Origin: Arcticimaribacter sp965277835
Lineage (GTDB): Bacteria > Bacteroidota > Bacteroidia > Flavobacteriales > Flavobacteriaceae
Length of the DNA stretch: 64,000 nt
Assembly (NCBI GenBank): GCA_965277835.1
Contig: OZ255841.1
Span: 1,116,001-1,180,000 of the forward strand
Reading direction: 5' to 3'
Below are positions 33,901 through 42,663 of this stretch, in pieces. Numbering within the stretch: position 1 is the first letter of the stretch; every line of letters begins with the position of its first letter. The notes under the pieces were generated by a model, which was given only the letters and a program-made list of their open reading frames with translations, was not told where the DNA came from and did no database searches. The translations under genes were made by a program, and so were the position numbers.

Positions 33901-34245
33901 CTAAACAACTCGGGTATTGCTCCTGTTGAAATGAGTAAAAAAATTGAAGCAATTCGCAATGAAATTATCGCCTTAAAATATTTAACCAAAGGAAGTCCAT
34001 CAAAATCTGAAATCGGAGAACGAAACAATCCTACAGTTCAAACACACCTTTGGGCAGCTTTCCGTGGCATGCGATCTACTTATGGCCCTACGCCTATGCA
34101 CCAAAAAAGCATGGCTCTGGCTCAAAAAATGTCTGCCGAATTAGAGCAAAAGATTGGAGATTTAAGTAATACTAAAATTGCTAATTTAGAACAAGAAATG
34201 AAAGACAAAGGCATTCCATATATTAAAGGACAAGGGATGAATTAA
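30988..34245 (+). CDS. Secreted Vps10/sortilin-type beta-propeller protein
   Basis: A 1085-residue protein with signal peptide (ends DAQ at about residue 23). Residues about 45-750 contain repeated GGVWKTENSGTTWK and GVYLSTDSGATWKNMG motifs, the BNR/Asp-box-like sortilin repeats of a large beta-propeller. The C-terminal ~300 residues hold a beta-sandwich linked by a Lys-rich segment and end in helical repeats. Such proteins are often labelled glycosyl hydrolase in databases, but no catalytic residues are apparent; a periplasmic binding role is more likely. It has its own promoter region with a candidate -7 box (TACATTTAG). It is the first gene right of the prophage. Confidence 0.8.
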   Translation: MKKITLFLLTLVVMLSWNNLDAQRKSKTPEKKESKTSLDAFKFRHLGPAFLSGRIAEIAVHPHNDNIWYVAVGSGGVWKTENSGTTWKPIFDKEASYSTGCITIDPNNPARVWVGSGENVGGRHVGYGDGVYLSTDSGATWKNMGLKNSEHISKIIVHPSNSDIVWVASQGPLWKKGGERGVYKTVNGGKTWKRVLGNSEWTGATDIMVDPNNPNLIYAATWDRHRTVAAYMGGGPGSGIHRSTDGGDTWEKLSTGLPKSNMGKIGLAMSYQKSNVIYAAIELDRTTGGVYRSEDGGSSWKKMSDAVSGATGPHYYQELYTSPHKFDRLYLMNVRVLTSEDGGKTFTQLKEEKKHSDNHALVFKKDDPNYLMLGTDAGIYESFDLADTWRYIKNLPLTQFYKVAVNNAEPFYHIFGGTQDNGSVGGPSATDEQEGIANKHWYKTLFADGHQSATDPEYNDIIYAETQQGGLHRIDLTSGERVFVQPQAQEGDPFERFNWDAPILVSPHNPARLYFASHRVWKSESRGDDWTSISGDLTRNENRIELPIMGRKQSWDNAWDVGAMSNYNTITSLSESPITEGLLYAGTDDGFIQVTQNGGAQWNRIPVTRLGIPDRSFVNDIKADLYDANTVYVVLDNHKSGDFNPYIFKSTDLGATWTSISSNLPKRTLVWRIVQDHVNKDLFFAATEFGVYVSMNAGKAWQKLPGTPTLPFRDLVIQKRENDLVAASFGRGFYVLDDYSALREMTADNLKQKGKLFAPRTAKWYIPRSNIGNTGADYFFSKNPEFGAVFTYHLADDFKTTKETRKKTEKALNKKKQNVPFPGWDALDKESLEKPAKVLLTIQDPDGNIVRKIRAKAKKGSHRIAWDLKHFNPFAIPEDGKVKRSNFNSGALAIPQQYSATLYLEKDGEVTQLDGPVSFDVKPIRKGVLNGVSYEAYDSYRESLSSLIKKLDMLDDVLERSEKKVTALKTALNNSGIAPVEMSKKIEAIRNEIIALKYLTKGSPSKSEIGERNNPTVQTHLWAAFRGMRSTYGPTPMHQKSMALAQKMSAELEQKIGDLSNTKIANLEQEMKDKGIPYIKGQGMN

Positions 34246-34272
34246 ATAGGACGTTATAAGACTTAGACTAAC

Positions 34273-34719
34273 ATGAATTTTGTTAACATTAAGGGTACAA
34301 AAATTGATCCTGTAACATACACTAAAGGGATGCTTGCTAAGCATCCCTATATTACCATTCATGTAGGGACAGACTCTCAAAGCATTGCCAAACAAACCCG
34401 ATACGCAACGGTTATTGCCTATCGGCTTGGCAATCAGGGGGTACACTATATTTTTCATAAAATAGGCGTTCCAAAAATTAAAGACTTATGGACACGTTTG
34501 TGGAAAGAAACTGAAATGAGTATTGATATTGCCGAAAGAATAAAACACGAACTAAACGTCAACATTCAAATAGATATAGACTATAACGAAAACAAAAATT
34601 TCAAGTCAAATAAACTTGTAAATGCATCGCGAGGCTGGGTTAACTCTTTGGGGTACAAAGTAAACATGAAACCTAATATTCAAATTGCTACACATGCCGC
34701 CGACCACCATTGCAAATAA
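34273..34719 (+). CDS. YkuK-type RNase H-like protein (DUF458)
   Basis: A 148-residue protein with the motif ITIHVGTDSQ early in the chain, an acidic residue in DIDYNENKNFKSNKLV and a C-terminal HAADHHCK, matching the YkuK/DUF458 family with an RNase H-like fold and a DEDD-type acidic set. Family members occur in Bacillus as YkuK; the biochemical role is not settled. It lies 27 nt after the Vps10 gene and 109 nt before pgmB, with a separate promoter for the latter. Confidence 0.75.
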   Translation: MNFVNIKGTKIDPVTYTKGMLAKHPYITIHVGTDSQSIAKQTRYATVIAYRLGNQGVHYIFHKIGVPKIKDLWTRLWKETEMSIDIAERIKHELNVNIQIDIDYNENKNFKSNKLVNASRGWVNSLGYKVNMKPNIQIATHAADHHCK

Positions 34720-34788
34720 ATCTATTTATTACCTTAAAAAAAAGCGCTTTTTATACCTCTTCAAAGTTCAATAAATCAACTTAAATAA

Positions 34789-34796
34789 TATATTTG
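34789..34796 (+). promoter_or_regulatory. Candidate -7 promoter box before pgmB
   Basis: The sequence TATATTTG fits the Bacteroidota -7 consensus TAnnTTTG and lies 33 bases before the pgmB start. A convincing -33 TTTG was not seen, so the call is tentative. Confidence 0.4.
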
Positions 34797-34828
34797 CTTT
34801 TGTTAAAAAATTAAAATAACTGCTATCT

Positions 34829-35473
34829 ATGAAAGCCTTTATATTTGACCTCGATGGGGTAATAGTTGATACTGCCAAATACCATTTTATTGCATGGAAA
34901 AGTGTGGGCGAAAAGTTCAACTACACCTTAACACACGCTCAAAATGAGCAACTTAAAGGCATTAGCAGAGCCGATTCGCTAGACCTAATTCTTGATTGGG
35001 CAAACGTAACCCTTACGGCTGAAGAAAAAGAAATTAGGCTACGAGAAAAAAACGAACACTACCTTCAACTTATCGAAGAACTAAAAGAGGACGAAATTCT
35101 CCCTGGTGTATTGCTCCTACTTAATTTTGCAAAAGAAAATAAAACCCCTACTGCTCTTGGTTCTTCAAGTAAAAATGCCATTCCTATTCTTCAAAAATTA
35201 GGGCTAATGCATTACTTCGATACTATTGTTGACGGTACGCAAGTAACCCACTCTAAACCCAACCCCGAAGGGTTTTTGCTATGTGCTAAAAACCTAAATG
35301 TGACTCCAAGCCAATGTATTGTTTTCGAAGATGCCGCCGCCGGAGTTATAGCCGCCAAGTCCGCCGAAATGACTGCCATTGGCATTGGAAACCCTATTGA
35401 ACTTGAAGCTGCAGATTATATTTTTGATAACCTTGGCGAAATAGACATCAATTTTATTAATACCCTACTCTAG
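34829..35473 (+). CDS. pgmB: Beta-phosphoglucomutase
   Basis: A 214-residue HAD-family enzyme that converts beta-glucose 1-phosphate to glucose 6-phosphate. The N-terminal FDLDGVIVDTAKYHFIAWK holds the nucleophile Asp8 and the acid/base Asp10, followed by the cap domain. Motif II GSSSKNA (about residue 114) and motif III/IV KPNPEGF and VFEDAAAG (about 165) are intact. The sequence matches beta-PGM closely, including the helix after the DxD. It lies 5 nt before the GH65 phosphorylase gene, whose product (beta-glucose 1-phosphate) is its substrate, so the two form a pathway pair. Confidence 0.92.
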   Translation: MKAFIFDLDGVIVDTAKYHFIAWKSVGEKFNYTLTHAQNEQLKGISRADSLDLILDWANVTLTAEEKEIRLREKNEHYLQLIEELKEDEILPGVLLLLNFAKENKTPTALGSSSKNAIPILQKLGLMHYFDTIVDGTQVTHSKPNPEGFLLCAKNLNVTPSQCIVFEDAAAGVIAAKSAEMTAIGIGNPIELEAADYIFDNLGEIDINFINTLL

Positions 35474-35478
35474 TAATA

Positions 35479-37785
35479 ATGAATGCCGCACACTACTCCG
35501 AAGACCCTTGGAAGATTATTGAAACAGGGTGGAATCCAAAAAACGTAAAAGCATCGGAAAGCCTTTTTAGTATTGGTAATGGGGCAATGGGGCAACGTGC
35601 AAATTTCGAAGAAGATTATTCTGGAGATAGTTTTCAGGGGAGTTATATTGGGGGCATTTATTACCCCGATAAAACACGTGTAGGATGGTGGAAAAACGGC
35701 TACCCCAAATATTTTGCGAAAGTCTTAAATGCACCTAATTGGATTGGTATTCACATTAAAATAAACGGGCAACCCTTAGACCTTAACAAGTGTGTTAAAA
35801 TTGAGCATTATAAACGGGTTTTAGATATGCAAAGTGGGGTGTATAGCAGAACTTTTGAGTGTACACTTAGCAACAATACTAGTTTGGCAATTGAAAGTAC
35901 GCGTTTTCTATCCCTCGACCAAACGCACCTCGGAGCAATTCAATATAAGGTTAAGACACTAAATAAAGATATTGAAATAGAAATTAGCCCGTACCTCGAT
36001 GCAGGAATAACAAACCAAGACAGTAATTGGGATGACCAATTTTGGGGCATAGACACCATAAAAACAGAAGGTAACCAAGCGTTTATACACACGCATACGC
36101 TAAAAACAAACTTTAATGTCTGTACCTATATGGCATCTAGTGTTTGGCTAGAAGGGCATAAATTAGAGCATAACCCAATAGCGGAAAACACAGAGCAAAA
36201 AGCGGTTTTAAATTATACACATTCTCTTAAAAAAGGGGCGCAAATTACGCTTATCAAATATGGTGGGTATATAACCGATAGAAATCACCCAAAGAATACA
36301 CTCGAAAAACAAGCACAACTAGAGTTGCAACAAGCCCAAACCTTGGGTTTCGAAACCCTGCTGCAGAACCATAAAAAGCAGTGGCAAGACATTTGGGAGC
36401 GTGCCGACATTACTATAGAAGACGACACAAAAGCACAGCAAGCTATTCGGTTTAATATTTTTCAGCTAAACCAAACCTATACAGGTAACGATGCAGGGCT
36501 AAATATTGGACCCAAAGGGTTTACGGGAGAAAAATATGGCGGGAGTACCTACTGGGACACCGAGGCCTATTGCATCCCTTTTTATATGGCTACCAAAAAA
36601 CAAGAGGTCGCAAGAAACCTGCTAACCTACCGCTACCAACAACTAGGTAAAGCCATTGAAAATGCCGAAAAACTTGGATTTTCTAAGGGGGCTGCCCTCT
36701 ACCCTATGGTAACTATGAACGGCGAAGAATGTCATAATGAGTGGGAAATCACCTTTGAAGAAATTCACCGAAACGGTGCCATAGCCTTTGCTATTTTTAA
36801 CTACGAACGCTATACGGGCGACCTAAGCTATATCCCCGAAATGGGGCTCGAGGTACTAATTGCAATTGCGCGTTTTTGGGCACAGCGGTTTACTTTTTCT
36901 ACACCCAAAAACGGCTATGTAATGTTGGGGGTAACTGGTCCTAACGAATATGAAAACAACGTAAATAATAACTGGTACACAAACTATATTGCGCAGTGGT
37001 GCCTAAACTACACGGCGGCGCAAATACACCGAATACAACAAGAATACCCAGCAGACTACAAGCGCATTGCTACTAAAACCAACCTACAAGACGCTGAGTG
37101 TAGTTTTTGGACGGAGCTTGCAGCACAGGTATATTTCCCAGTTGATAAAGAACACAAAGTGTTTTTGCAGCAAGACGGGTTTTTGGACAAAGAACTTACG
37201 CCTGTGGCGCTACTAAACCCAAACGAGCGACCCATTAATCAGCATTGGTCTTGGGATCGTATTTTACGCTCGCCCTACATTAAACAAGCCGATGTATTGC
37301 AAGGGCTTTACCTTTTTGAAAACCAATTTGACCTCGAAACCATAGAACGTAACTATAATTTTTATGAGCCGTTTACTGTGCACGAATCGTCCTTATCGCC
37401 TTGTGTACACTCCATATTGGCGTCGCGACTTGGCAAAAAAGAAGAAGCCTATGCGTTTTACCTAAGAACATCGCGCTTAGACCTAGACGACTACAACACC
37501 GAAGTAGAAGAAGGCTTACACATAACCAGTATGGCAGGCACATGGATGAGTATTGTTGAAGGCTTTGCCGGTATGCGTGTTGCACACAATCAACTTTCGT
37601 TTCGCCCTAGCCTACCCACTGCATGGAAAAGCCTTGGGTTTAGAGTAAATTTTAGAGATACTGTCTTGTCTGTTAAATTAACCACAAAGGCTATTCATTT
37701 CGCCACAGCAAACCAAGAGCATTTAACAGTTGCCGTAAACGAAAAAACGTATAACATTAACGGTAGTTTAGAGGTAGAACTATAA
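35479..37785 (+). CDS. GH65 maltose/trehalose-type phosphorylase
   Basis: A 768-residue cytoplasmic enzyme of glycoside hydrolase family 65. The catalytic region near residue 415 contains GEECHNEWEITFEEIHRN, the conserved acid/base segment of maltose and trehalose phosphorylases; the enzyme has no signal peptide. With phosphate it splits a disaccharide to beta-glucose 1-phosphate and glucose, and pgmB finishes the route. The ending (LRTSRLDLDDYNTEVEEG, then HITSMAGTWMSIVEGFAGMR) fits the C-terminal barrel of the family. Maltose is the more likely substrate, but trehalose, kojibiose or nigerose enzymes look alike and cannot be separated by eye. Confidence 0.85.
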   Translation: MNAAHYSEDPWKIIETGWNPKNVKASESLFSIGNGAMGQRANFEEDYSGDSFQGSYIGGIYYPDKTRVGWWKNGYPKYFAKVLNAPNWIGIHIKINGQPLDLNKCVKIEHYKRVLDMQSGVYSRTFECTLSNNTSLAIESTRFLSLDQTHLGAIQYKVKTLNKDIEIEISPYLDAGITNQDSNWDDQFWGIDTIKTEGNQAFIHTHTLKTNFNVCTYMASSVWLEGHKLEHNPIAENTEQKAVLNYTHSLKKGAQITLIKYGGYITDRNHPKNTLEKQAQLELQQAQTLGFETLLQNHKKQWQDIWERADITIEDDTKAQQAIRFNIFQLNQTYTGNDAGLNIGPKGFTGEKYGGSTYWDTEAYCIPFYMATKKQEVARNLLTYRYQQLGKAIENAEKLGFSKGAALYPMVTMNGEECHNEWEITFEEIHRNGAIAFAIFNYERYTGDLSYIPEMGLEVLIAIARFWAQRFTFSTPKNGYVMLGVTGPNEYENNVNNNWYTNYIAQWCLNYTAAQIHRIQQEYPADYKRIATKTNLQDAECSFWTELAAQVYFPVDKEHKVFLQQDGFLDKELTPVALLNPNERPINQHWSWDRILRSPYIKQADVLQGLYLFENQFDLETIERNYNFYEPFTVHESSLSPCVHSILASRLGKKEEAYAFYLRTSRLDLDDYNTEVEEGLHITSMAGTWMSIVEGFAGMRVAHNQLSFRPSLPTAWKSLGFRVNFRDTVLSVKLTTKAIHFATANQEHLTVAVNEKTYNINGSLEVEL

Positions 37786-37788
37786 GTT

Positions 37789-39072
37789 TTAAGAGGTTTC
37801 TTCTTGGCATATTTTAAGCCAAACTTTTTTCATTTTATCTACTTGCTTTGCAAATACCTCTAGAATGTTAGCCCTGTGCGTATCATTTGTAAATAAGTCA
37901 TTATATATATCATCATAAAAACCCTTAGCAACATTATAGCCTTCATCAGTGCGATATTCACTGGTATCCATATATACCCAATATTTAGTTGAATTTATCT
38001 TTGTACCTGGTAGTTCCTTTTTAAACTTTTCTTTCAATTCTTTACCCAATTCTGAGTTACCATAAACAAATGCACCACATAAAAATTTACGATTATTATA
38101 TGTGTTTTTACGAGGACTCTGTATCTCTACATGAAAAGATACTTTTTCCCCATTCAGAAAACACCCCGCCTTACTCGTGTCATCGCCTTTATACATAAAG
38201 CCGAAATTATCATCATTTGCGTTTTCAAAAGGAACTTTTGTGTCTATGTAAGTAACACAGTCCCATTCTTCCTTACCAAGTTTTTCATATAATTCTTCTA
38301 AGAATTTTTTTCGAGGGATATTCCTTTTTTTATTTATCTTTTCATTTTCTATCGTTTCTAAGTACCCTAATAATTTTCTTATGTCTCCTATAATCTCTTC
38401 AAAGTCCTTTCCTTTAGAGTTCTTTTTTAAATACGATTTAATTTCTTCTTTCATTTGATGTTGATTCGAACGCAATAAAAACATACCATTTAAATGGTCA
38501 ATATATTGGTGTGTCGCGCTTATTAATAATTCTTCTTTAAGTTGACATTGGGGTAACACATCTTCTTTTAACCAAGGTAATATATGGTCTCTATAATTAC
38601 ATTCGATAAATCTCTTGCAAAGCTCCTGTCTCAATTCAACTGGCATGCTCGATTCAGTAACCTTTTTACGTCCCAAACTTGTTAAATATATGACGTATAT
38701 TTCTTCAGGTGGATATTCTTTTTTTACAGTTTTGACATACCCATCAATTTGTTCTTCTTGGTCTTTTGCATTGTGAATTTTATTTTCAATTATTACCGCA
38801 TAACCATCATCCCTAATTAAACAATCAATATATTTTTCCCCAGCAGTAATTGTTGATTTTTTTACCTCTTTTTCTATTCCAACACGATTTAAAAACGCTT
38901 GTAAAAATGGAAAACCATTTTGGTTTTTATAGGACAAAAGTTTAACCAAAAGTTTACTGTGAGCATTCTCATTAGTCTTTAGTTCATCCATTAGATTAAA
39001 ATGATACGGAAGTTTACTTTCAAGTTCGGCTATCTTATCTACTAACCCAAATAAATATTCTATGTCACTCAT
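37789..39072 (-). CDS. PD-(D/E)XK nuclease-family protein (PDDEXK_4-like)
   Basis: The start is set at ATG 39072, which overlaps the stop of the upstream DUF4145 gene (ATGAGTGA) and gives the product MSDIEYLFG; a longer reading from 39153 would start inside that gene. The 427-residue protein has a nuclease core near residues 80-110 with YIDCLIRDDG (Asp83), YAVIIENKIH (Glu96, Lys98) and EEQIDGY, the D...ExK layout of PD-(D/E)XK enzymes of the PF14281-like group. The rest is helical, ending in a Lys/Glu-rich part. It probably cuts DNA; with its DUF4145 partner it is a candidate anti-phage module. Confidence 0.78.
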   Translation of the reverse strand: MSDIEYLFGLVDKIAELESKLPYHFNLMDELKTNENAHSKLLVKLLSYKNQNGFPFLQAFLNRVGIEKEVKKSTITAGEKYIDCLIRDDGYAVIIENKIHNAKDQEEQIDGYVKTVKKEYPPEEIYVIYLTSLGRKKVTESSMPVELRQELCKRFIECNYRDHILPWLKEDVLPQCQLKEELLISATHQYIDHLNGMFLLRSNQHQMKEEIKSYLKKNSKGKDFEEIIGDIRKLLGYLETIENEKINKKRNIPRKKFLEELYEKLGKEEWDCVTYIDTKVPFENANDDNFGFMYKGDDTSKAGCFLNGEKVSFHVEIQSPRKNTYNNRKFLCGAFVYGNSELGKELKEKFKKELPGTKINSTKYWVYMDTSEYRTDEGYNVAKGFYDDIYNDLFTNDTHRANILEVFAKQVDKMKKVWLKICQEETS

Positions 39073-39694
39073 TTTTATCTCTTGCTTTAATTCCTTCTTT
39101 TTTATTATCGGGTAATCCATCAAAAAGACTATTAACCCTTTTGGGGGAATCAATCATCTGTTCAACTATTATGTTAACTAACCCAAAGAGCCCTATAACA
39201 GTTTCAGGATTATCAGTATCAATCTGTCCAGGGTGTACAGCATCATTCCCCGTAACCCTAACAACGTCTAGTGCTTTTTGAACCTTTTCAGAAAGACCTT
39301 TGCTTACTAAGTTTCCAATATCTGAATTAATGTTTTTCCCTTCTTCTCCTAATTCTTTCATCAATTTTTGAATTGCTAACCTGAGTAGAGCCGCTGCTCC
39401 ACGCGGTGATTTAGAGTGTATTGAGGCGGCTTCTTTATATAACTTTAAAATGCTTTCAGGCATTTCAGGATTTGGAAACGGTGCATTGCCATTATCAGGA
39501 TATAGTAATTCATTCCATAACCATATAGTATATTTATCACACGCAACGCAAAGCCCAGTTCTAATTGCGTAATATTCACCTGGAGAAGTAAAATTAAAAT
39601 TAAGTGGTGCTTCCTCCCATTTCTGTCCAGAAAGCACGCCACAATGTGGGCATGTAAAAGATTTTAAAAAGGGTTCTGGTGCTATATAACTCAT
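39065..39694 (-). CDS. DUF4145 protein with zinc ribbon
   Basis: A 209-residue protein. The first 60 residues hold two CxxC pairs (CPHCG at 15-19 and CVAC at 49-52), a small zinc ribbon. The rest is the DUF4145 helical domain, with SKSPRGAAALLRLAIQKLMK and the VRVTGNDAVHPGQID segment (Asn-Asp-Ala-Val-His). DUF4145 often occurs fused to or beside restriction enzymes and other defence proteins. It overlaps the nuclease gene by 8 nt, so the two are a coupled pair. They are transcribed against their metabolic neighbours, consistent with an inserted module. Confidence 0.8.
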   Translation of the reverse strand: MSYIAPEPFLKSFTCPHCGVLSGQKWEEAPLNFNFTSPGEYYAIRTGLCVACDKYTIWLWNELLYPDNGNAPFPNPEMPESILKLYKEAASIHSKSPRGAAALLRLAIQKLMKELGEEGKNINSDIGNLVSKGLSEKVQKALDVVRVTGNDAVHPGQIDTDNPETVIGLFGLVNIIVEQMIDSPKRVNSLFDGLPDNKKEGIKARDKNE

Positions 39695-39824
39695 TGTTTT
39701 AATAATATATTATCTAAATATAAGTAAACCCTTTCTATAAAAGGCAGTAAGGTTTTAAAAAAAGAAAAACCGATTTTAGCAATACTATCTAAGATTTTTT
39801 TATCTTGAAAACAAAACTAAACCT

Positions 39825-41246
39825 GTGATGAAAAACATATTTCTTTCTCTATGTATTATAGCCGCTTTTGGGCTAAATGCACAAAAAAAACACGCCACGT
39901 ATTTAAATGCTATCGACGACAAAGCCGACTCCTATTCGGACATAGCGCAAACCATTTGGGGGTATGCCGAAATGGGCTATCAAGAAGTTAAAAGCAGTGC
40001 GTTGCTACAAGAAACACTTGCTAAAGAAGGCTTTAAAATCGAAAAAGGCATTGCAGGTATTCCGACTGCTTTTTCGGCAACCTTTGGTACAGAAGGTCCT
40101 ATAATTGCTATTTTAGGGGAGTACGACGCCTTACCTGGTTTGTCGCAAAAGAATGTGCCTTATAAAGTGTCTAACGACACACGTGCAGGGCACGGCTGTG
40201 GGCATCACCTCTTTGGAACTGCCTCCGTTGCAGCAGCTATTGCGGTGAAAGACTATTTGAAAGCCACAGGAAAAGCAGGGATAGTAAAATTCTTTGGTTG
40301 CCCTGCCGAAGAAGGTGGCTCAGGAAAAGTATATATGACCCGTGCGGGGCTCTTCGACGATGCAGCGGTTGCGTTGCATTGGCATCCTAACAATAAAAAC
40401 GCGGCAAACCCAGGGGCAGCCTTGGCAAATAAATCTGCAAAGTTTCGTTTTTACGGTATTTCGGCACACGCTGCTGCAGCACCCGAAAAAGGACGCTCGG
40501 CACTCGATGCTGTGGAGTCTATGAACTATATGGTTAATATGATGCGCGAACATATTCCGTCTAGTGCACGAATACATTATGTAATTACACGCGGAGGGGA
40601 TGCTCCAAATGTGGTTCCAAATTTTGCAGAAGTATATTACTATGCCCGACATAATAGAAGAGATGTGGTTATCGATATTTTTGACCGTATTATTAACACC
40701 GCCAAAGGTGCTGCCATGGGTACAGGTACAACTATGGATTTTGAAATGATTGGAGGCACACACGAGCTATTGCCCAACGAGGTATTACAAAAATTAATGC
40801 ACGCTAGTTTATCGCAAATAAATGGGTTTGAGTACAATGCCGAAGAAAAAGAGTTTGCCGAGAAAATTTCGGAAACCCTAAACAAACCTTTAAACACAAA
40901 ATATGTAACTGGAGTTCAGCCCTATGACCCCAACGCGCTTCCTATGGGTTCTACCGATGTAGGCGATGTAAGTTTTGCAGTGCCAACAGCAGGGATGGGT
41001 GCCGCGACTTGGGTACCAGGAACAGCCGCACATAGCTGGCAAGCTGTTGCCTCGGGCGGAACATCTATTGGTAACAAAGGTATGCTTGTCGCTGCTAAGA
41101 CCTTAGCACTAACGGCTTTTAAGCTAATAGACAACCCCAAAATTATAAAAGATGCACAAGCCGAGTTTTTAGAAAAACGAGGCGCAGACTTTAAGTATAT
41201 CCCTTTACTGGGTGACAGAGAGCCTGCCTTAGACTATAGGAATTAA
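39825..41246 (+). CDS. Exported M20D amidohydrolase (AbgB-like)
   Basis: A 473-residue enzyme with signal peptide (ends LNAQ near residue 19). Metal-binding segments GEYDALPGLS, GHGCGHHLFG (Cys and His ligands), CPAEEGGSGK and a late AHSWQAVASGG match the M20D family of aminoacylases and p-aminobenzoyl-glutamate hydrolase-like (AbgB) peptidases. A lid domain with HAAAAPEKGRSALDAVE sits in the middle. It should cleave amide bonds of N-acyl amino acids or dipeptides outside the cytoplasm. It is convergent with the AGCS symporter gene (stops 3 nt apart), a possible transporter for the freed amino acid. Confidence 0.82.
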   Translation: MMKNIFLSLCIIAAFGLNAQKKHATYLNAIDDKADSYSDIAQTIWGYAEMGYQEVKSSALLQETLAKEGFKIEKGIAGIPTAFSATFGTEGPIIAILGEYDALPGLSQKNVPYKVSNDTRAGHGCGHHLFGTASVAAAIAVKDYLKATGKAGIVKFFGCPAEEGGSGKVYMTRAGLFDDAAVALHWHPNNKNAANPGAALANKSAKFRFYGISAHAAAAPEKGRSALDAVESMNYMVNMMREHIPSSARIHYVITRGGDAPNVVPNFAEVYYYARHNRRDVVIDIFDRIINTAKGAAMGTGTTMDFEMIGGTHELLPNEVLQKLMHASLSQINGFEYNAEEKEFAEKISETLNKPLNTKYVTGVQPYDPNALPMGSTDVGDVSFAVPTAGMGAATWVPGTAAHSWQAVASGGTSIGNKGMLVAAKTLALTAFKLIDNPKIIKDAQAEFLEKRGADFKYIPLLGDREPALDYRN

Positions 41247-41249
41247 AAT

Positions 41250-42602
41250 TTAATGTTTCTCTAGCCCTACGGCTTCGCTTTTTGCAAATAGCAATGCTTT
41301 TACTTTCTTAGAAAGCCAAAGTAGAGTAATCATATTGGGTATTGCCATTAGGGCAAAAGACAAGTCTATAACACCTATAACCAAATCTACGGTAGCTACT
41401 GCCGAGAACACAATGCTAACGATATAAATATAGTTATACCAATGCCCCCACGATAGTTTTGTTAAATACCCCAAACATTTAACACCATAGTACGAGTAGG
41501 TAAACAGTGTTGATATTCCGAAAACAAATACAATTAGTAATAATAGCTCATCGCCAATACCAAAAAACAAGCGATTAAACGCCTCGAGCGTAAGCACAAT
41601 ACCATTTAGTTCGCCTATTTCGGCTGCTCCGCTAATAATGATTATAAGTCCCGTAATAGAGCATACTAAAACCGTGTCTAGCAACGGGCCTAATGAGGCG
41701 ACTAGTCCTTCGTTAATAGGGTTTTTAGTGTTCGATTGCCCATGATACATCGGTGCGTTCCCTACCCCACTCTCGTTAGAAAAAACAGCTCTTCGGACAC
41801 CTATTAATACCAAAGCCCAAAAACTTCCTGTCGCTGCAGATTTAATTGAAAAGGCTTCATTAAAAATTTGATTAAATGCAGGAAGTATAGCCTCATAATT
41901 TAGAATAAGCATAATAACACCCATACTAAAATAGAGTCCAACCATAACAGGGACTAGTACGGAGGTAACCTTAACAATTTTTTTAAGCCCTCCTAAGATT
42001 ACAAAACCGCTAATAATAGCCAACGTAATTCCAATAAGTATTCTCCAATTGAGTTCTCCCAAATTAACAAACTGGTCGGGGTTAACTACACTTATTAACG
42101 TTTGGGTTAGTTGGTTTGCCGTAAAAGCTGGTAATACACCAAATAAACCTGCAATAGAAAACCAAATAGCAAAAGGCTTTCCAAATTTTGGTAACGCAAT
42201 ATTCATATAATACATGGGACCTCCGAGTGGCATTCCGTTGGCTTCTTTTTCTCTAAACATGACTGCCAAAGTACAGGAGTAAAATTTAATGAAAGCACCG
42301 ATAATAGCCGTAATCCACATCCAGAAGAGTACACCAGGGCCGCCCATATAAATTGCTATTGCAACACCCGAAATATTACCTAAGCCTACTGTGGAAGCAA
42401 GCACCGCCGACAACGCCTGAAACCGCGATATGCCTTCGCCTTCTTCTTTTTTTAGAAGTAAGCCAAACGCCCTTCTTATAGACAAAAGAGGTTTTAAACG
42501 CGATTGAAATACAAGAAAAATACCGCCTCCGATGACTAGAACGAACATAATCCATTCGAGTGAACCTATTAGGCTTTGAAGTAAAGATGTAATAAAATCC
42601 AT
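41250..42602 (-). CDS. AGCS-family sodium:amino-acid (alanine) symporter
   Basis: A 450-residue membrane protein with about 11 transmembrane helices. Typical AGCS segments include EGISRFQALSAVLASTVGLG near residue 55-75, GGPGVLFWMWITA, GGPMYYMN and SNESGVGNAPMYHG. The family takes up alanine or glycine with sodium at the inner membrane. It lies between the convergent M20D gene and the M13 peptidase gene. A terminator for the upstream gene (42620-42646) precedes its start, so it has its own promoter. Confidence 0.88.
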   Translation of the reverse strand: MDFITSLLQSLIGSLEWIMFVLVIGGGIFLVFQSRLKPLLSIRRAFGLLLKKEEGEGISRFQALSAVLASTVGLGNISGVAIAIYMGGPGVLFWMWITAIIGAFIKFYSCTLAVMFREKEANGMPLGGPMYYMNIALPKFGKPFAIWFSIAGLFGVLPAFTANQLTQTLISVVNPDQFVNLGELNWRILIGITLAIISGFVILGGLKKIVKVTSVLVPVMVGLYFSMGVIMLILNYEAILPAFNQIFNEAFSIKSAATGSFWALVLIGVRRAVFSNESGVGNAPMYHGQSNTKNPINEGLVASLGPLLDTVLVCSITGLIIIISGAAEIGELNGIVLTLEAFNRLFFGIGDELLLLIVFVFGISTLFTYSYYGVKCLGYLTKLSWGHWYNYIYIVSIVFSAVATVDLVIGVIDLSFALMAIPNMITLLWLSKKVKALLFAKSEAVGLEKH

Positions 42603-42619
42603 TGACTTTTATAATATAA

Positions 42620-42646
42620 AAAAGCCAAGACAATGTCTTGGCTTTT
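42620..42646 (-). terminator. Intrinsic terminator after the M13 peptidase gene
   Basis: A 12-bp stem, AAAAGCCAAGAC with GTCTTGGCTTTT and loop of three, sits 18 nt past the stop of the - strand M13 gene; on the - strand a T-rich tract follows. Confidence 0.85.
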
Positions 42647-42663
42647 CTTTGTTTAAACGGGTT

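Noticed and set aside
39073..39153. 27-residue N-terminal extension of the PD-(D/E)XK protein
   Set aside because: It overlaps the end of the DUF4145 gene in another frame; the ATG at 39072 in an overlap of 8 nt gives a sensible N-terminus.
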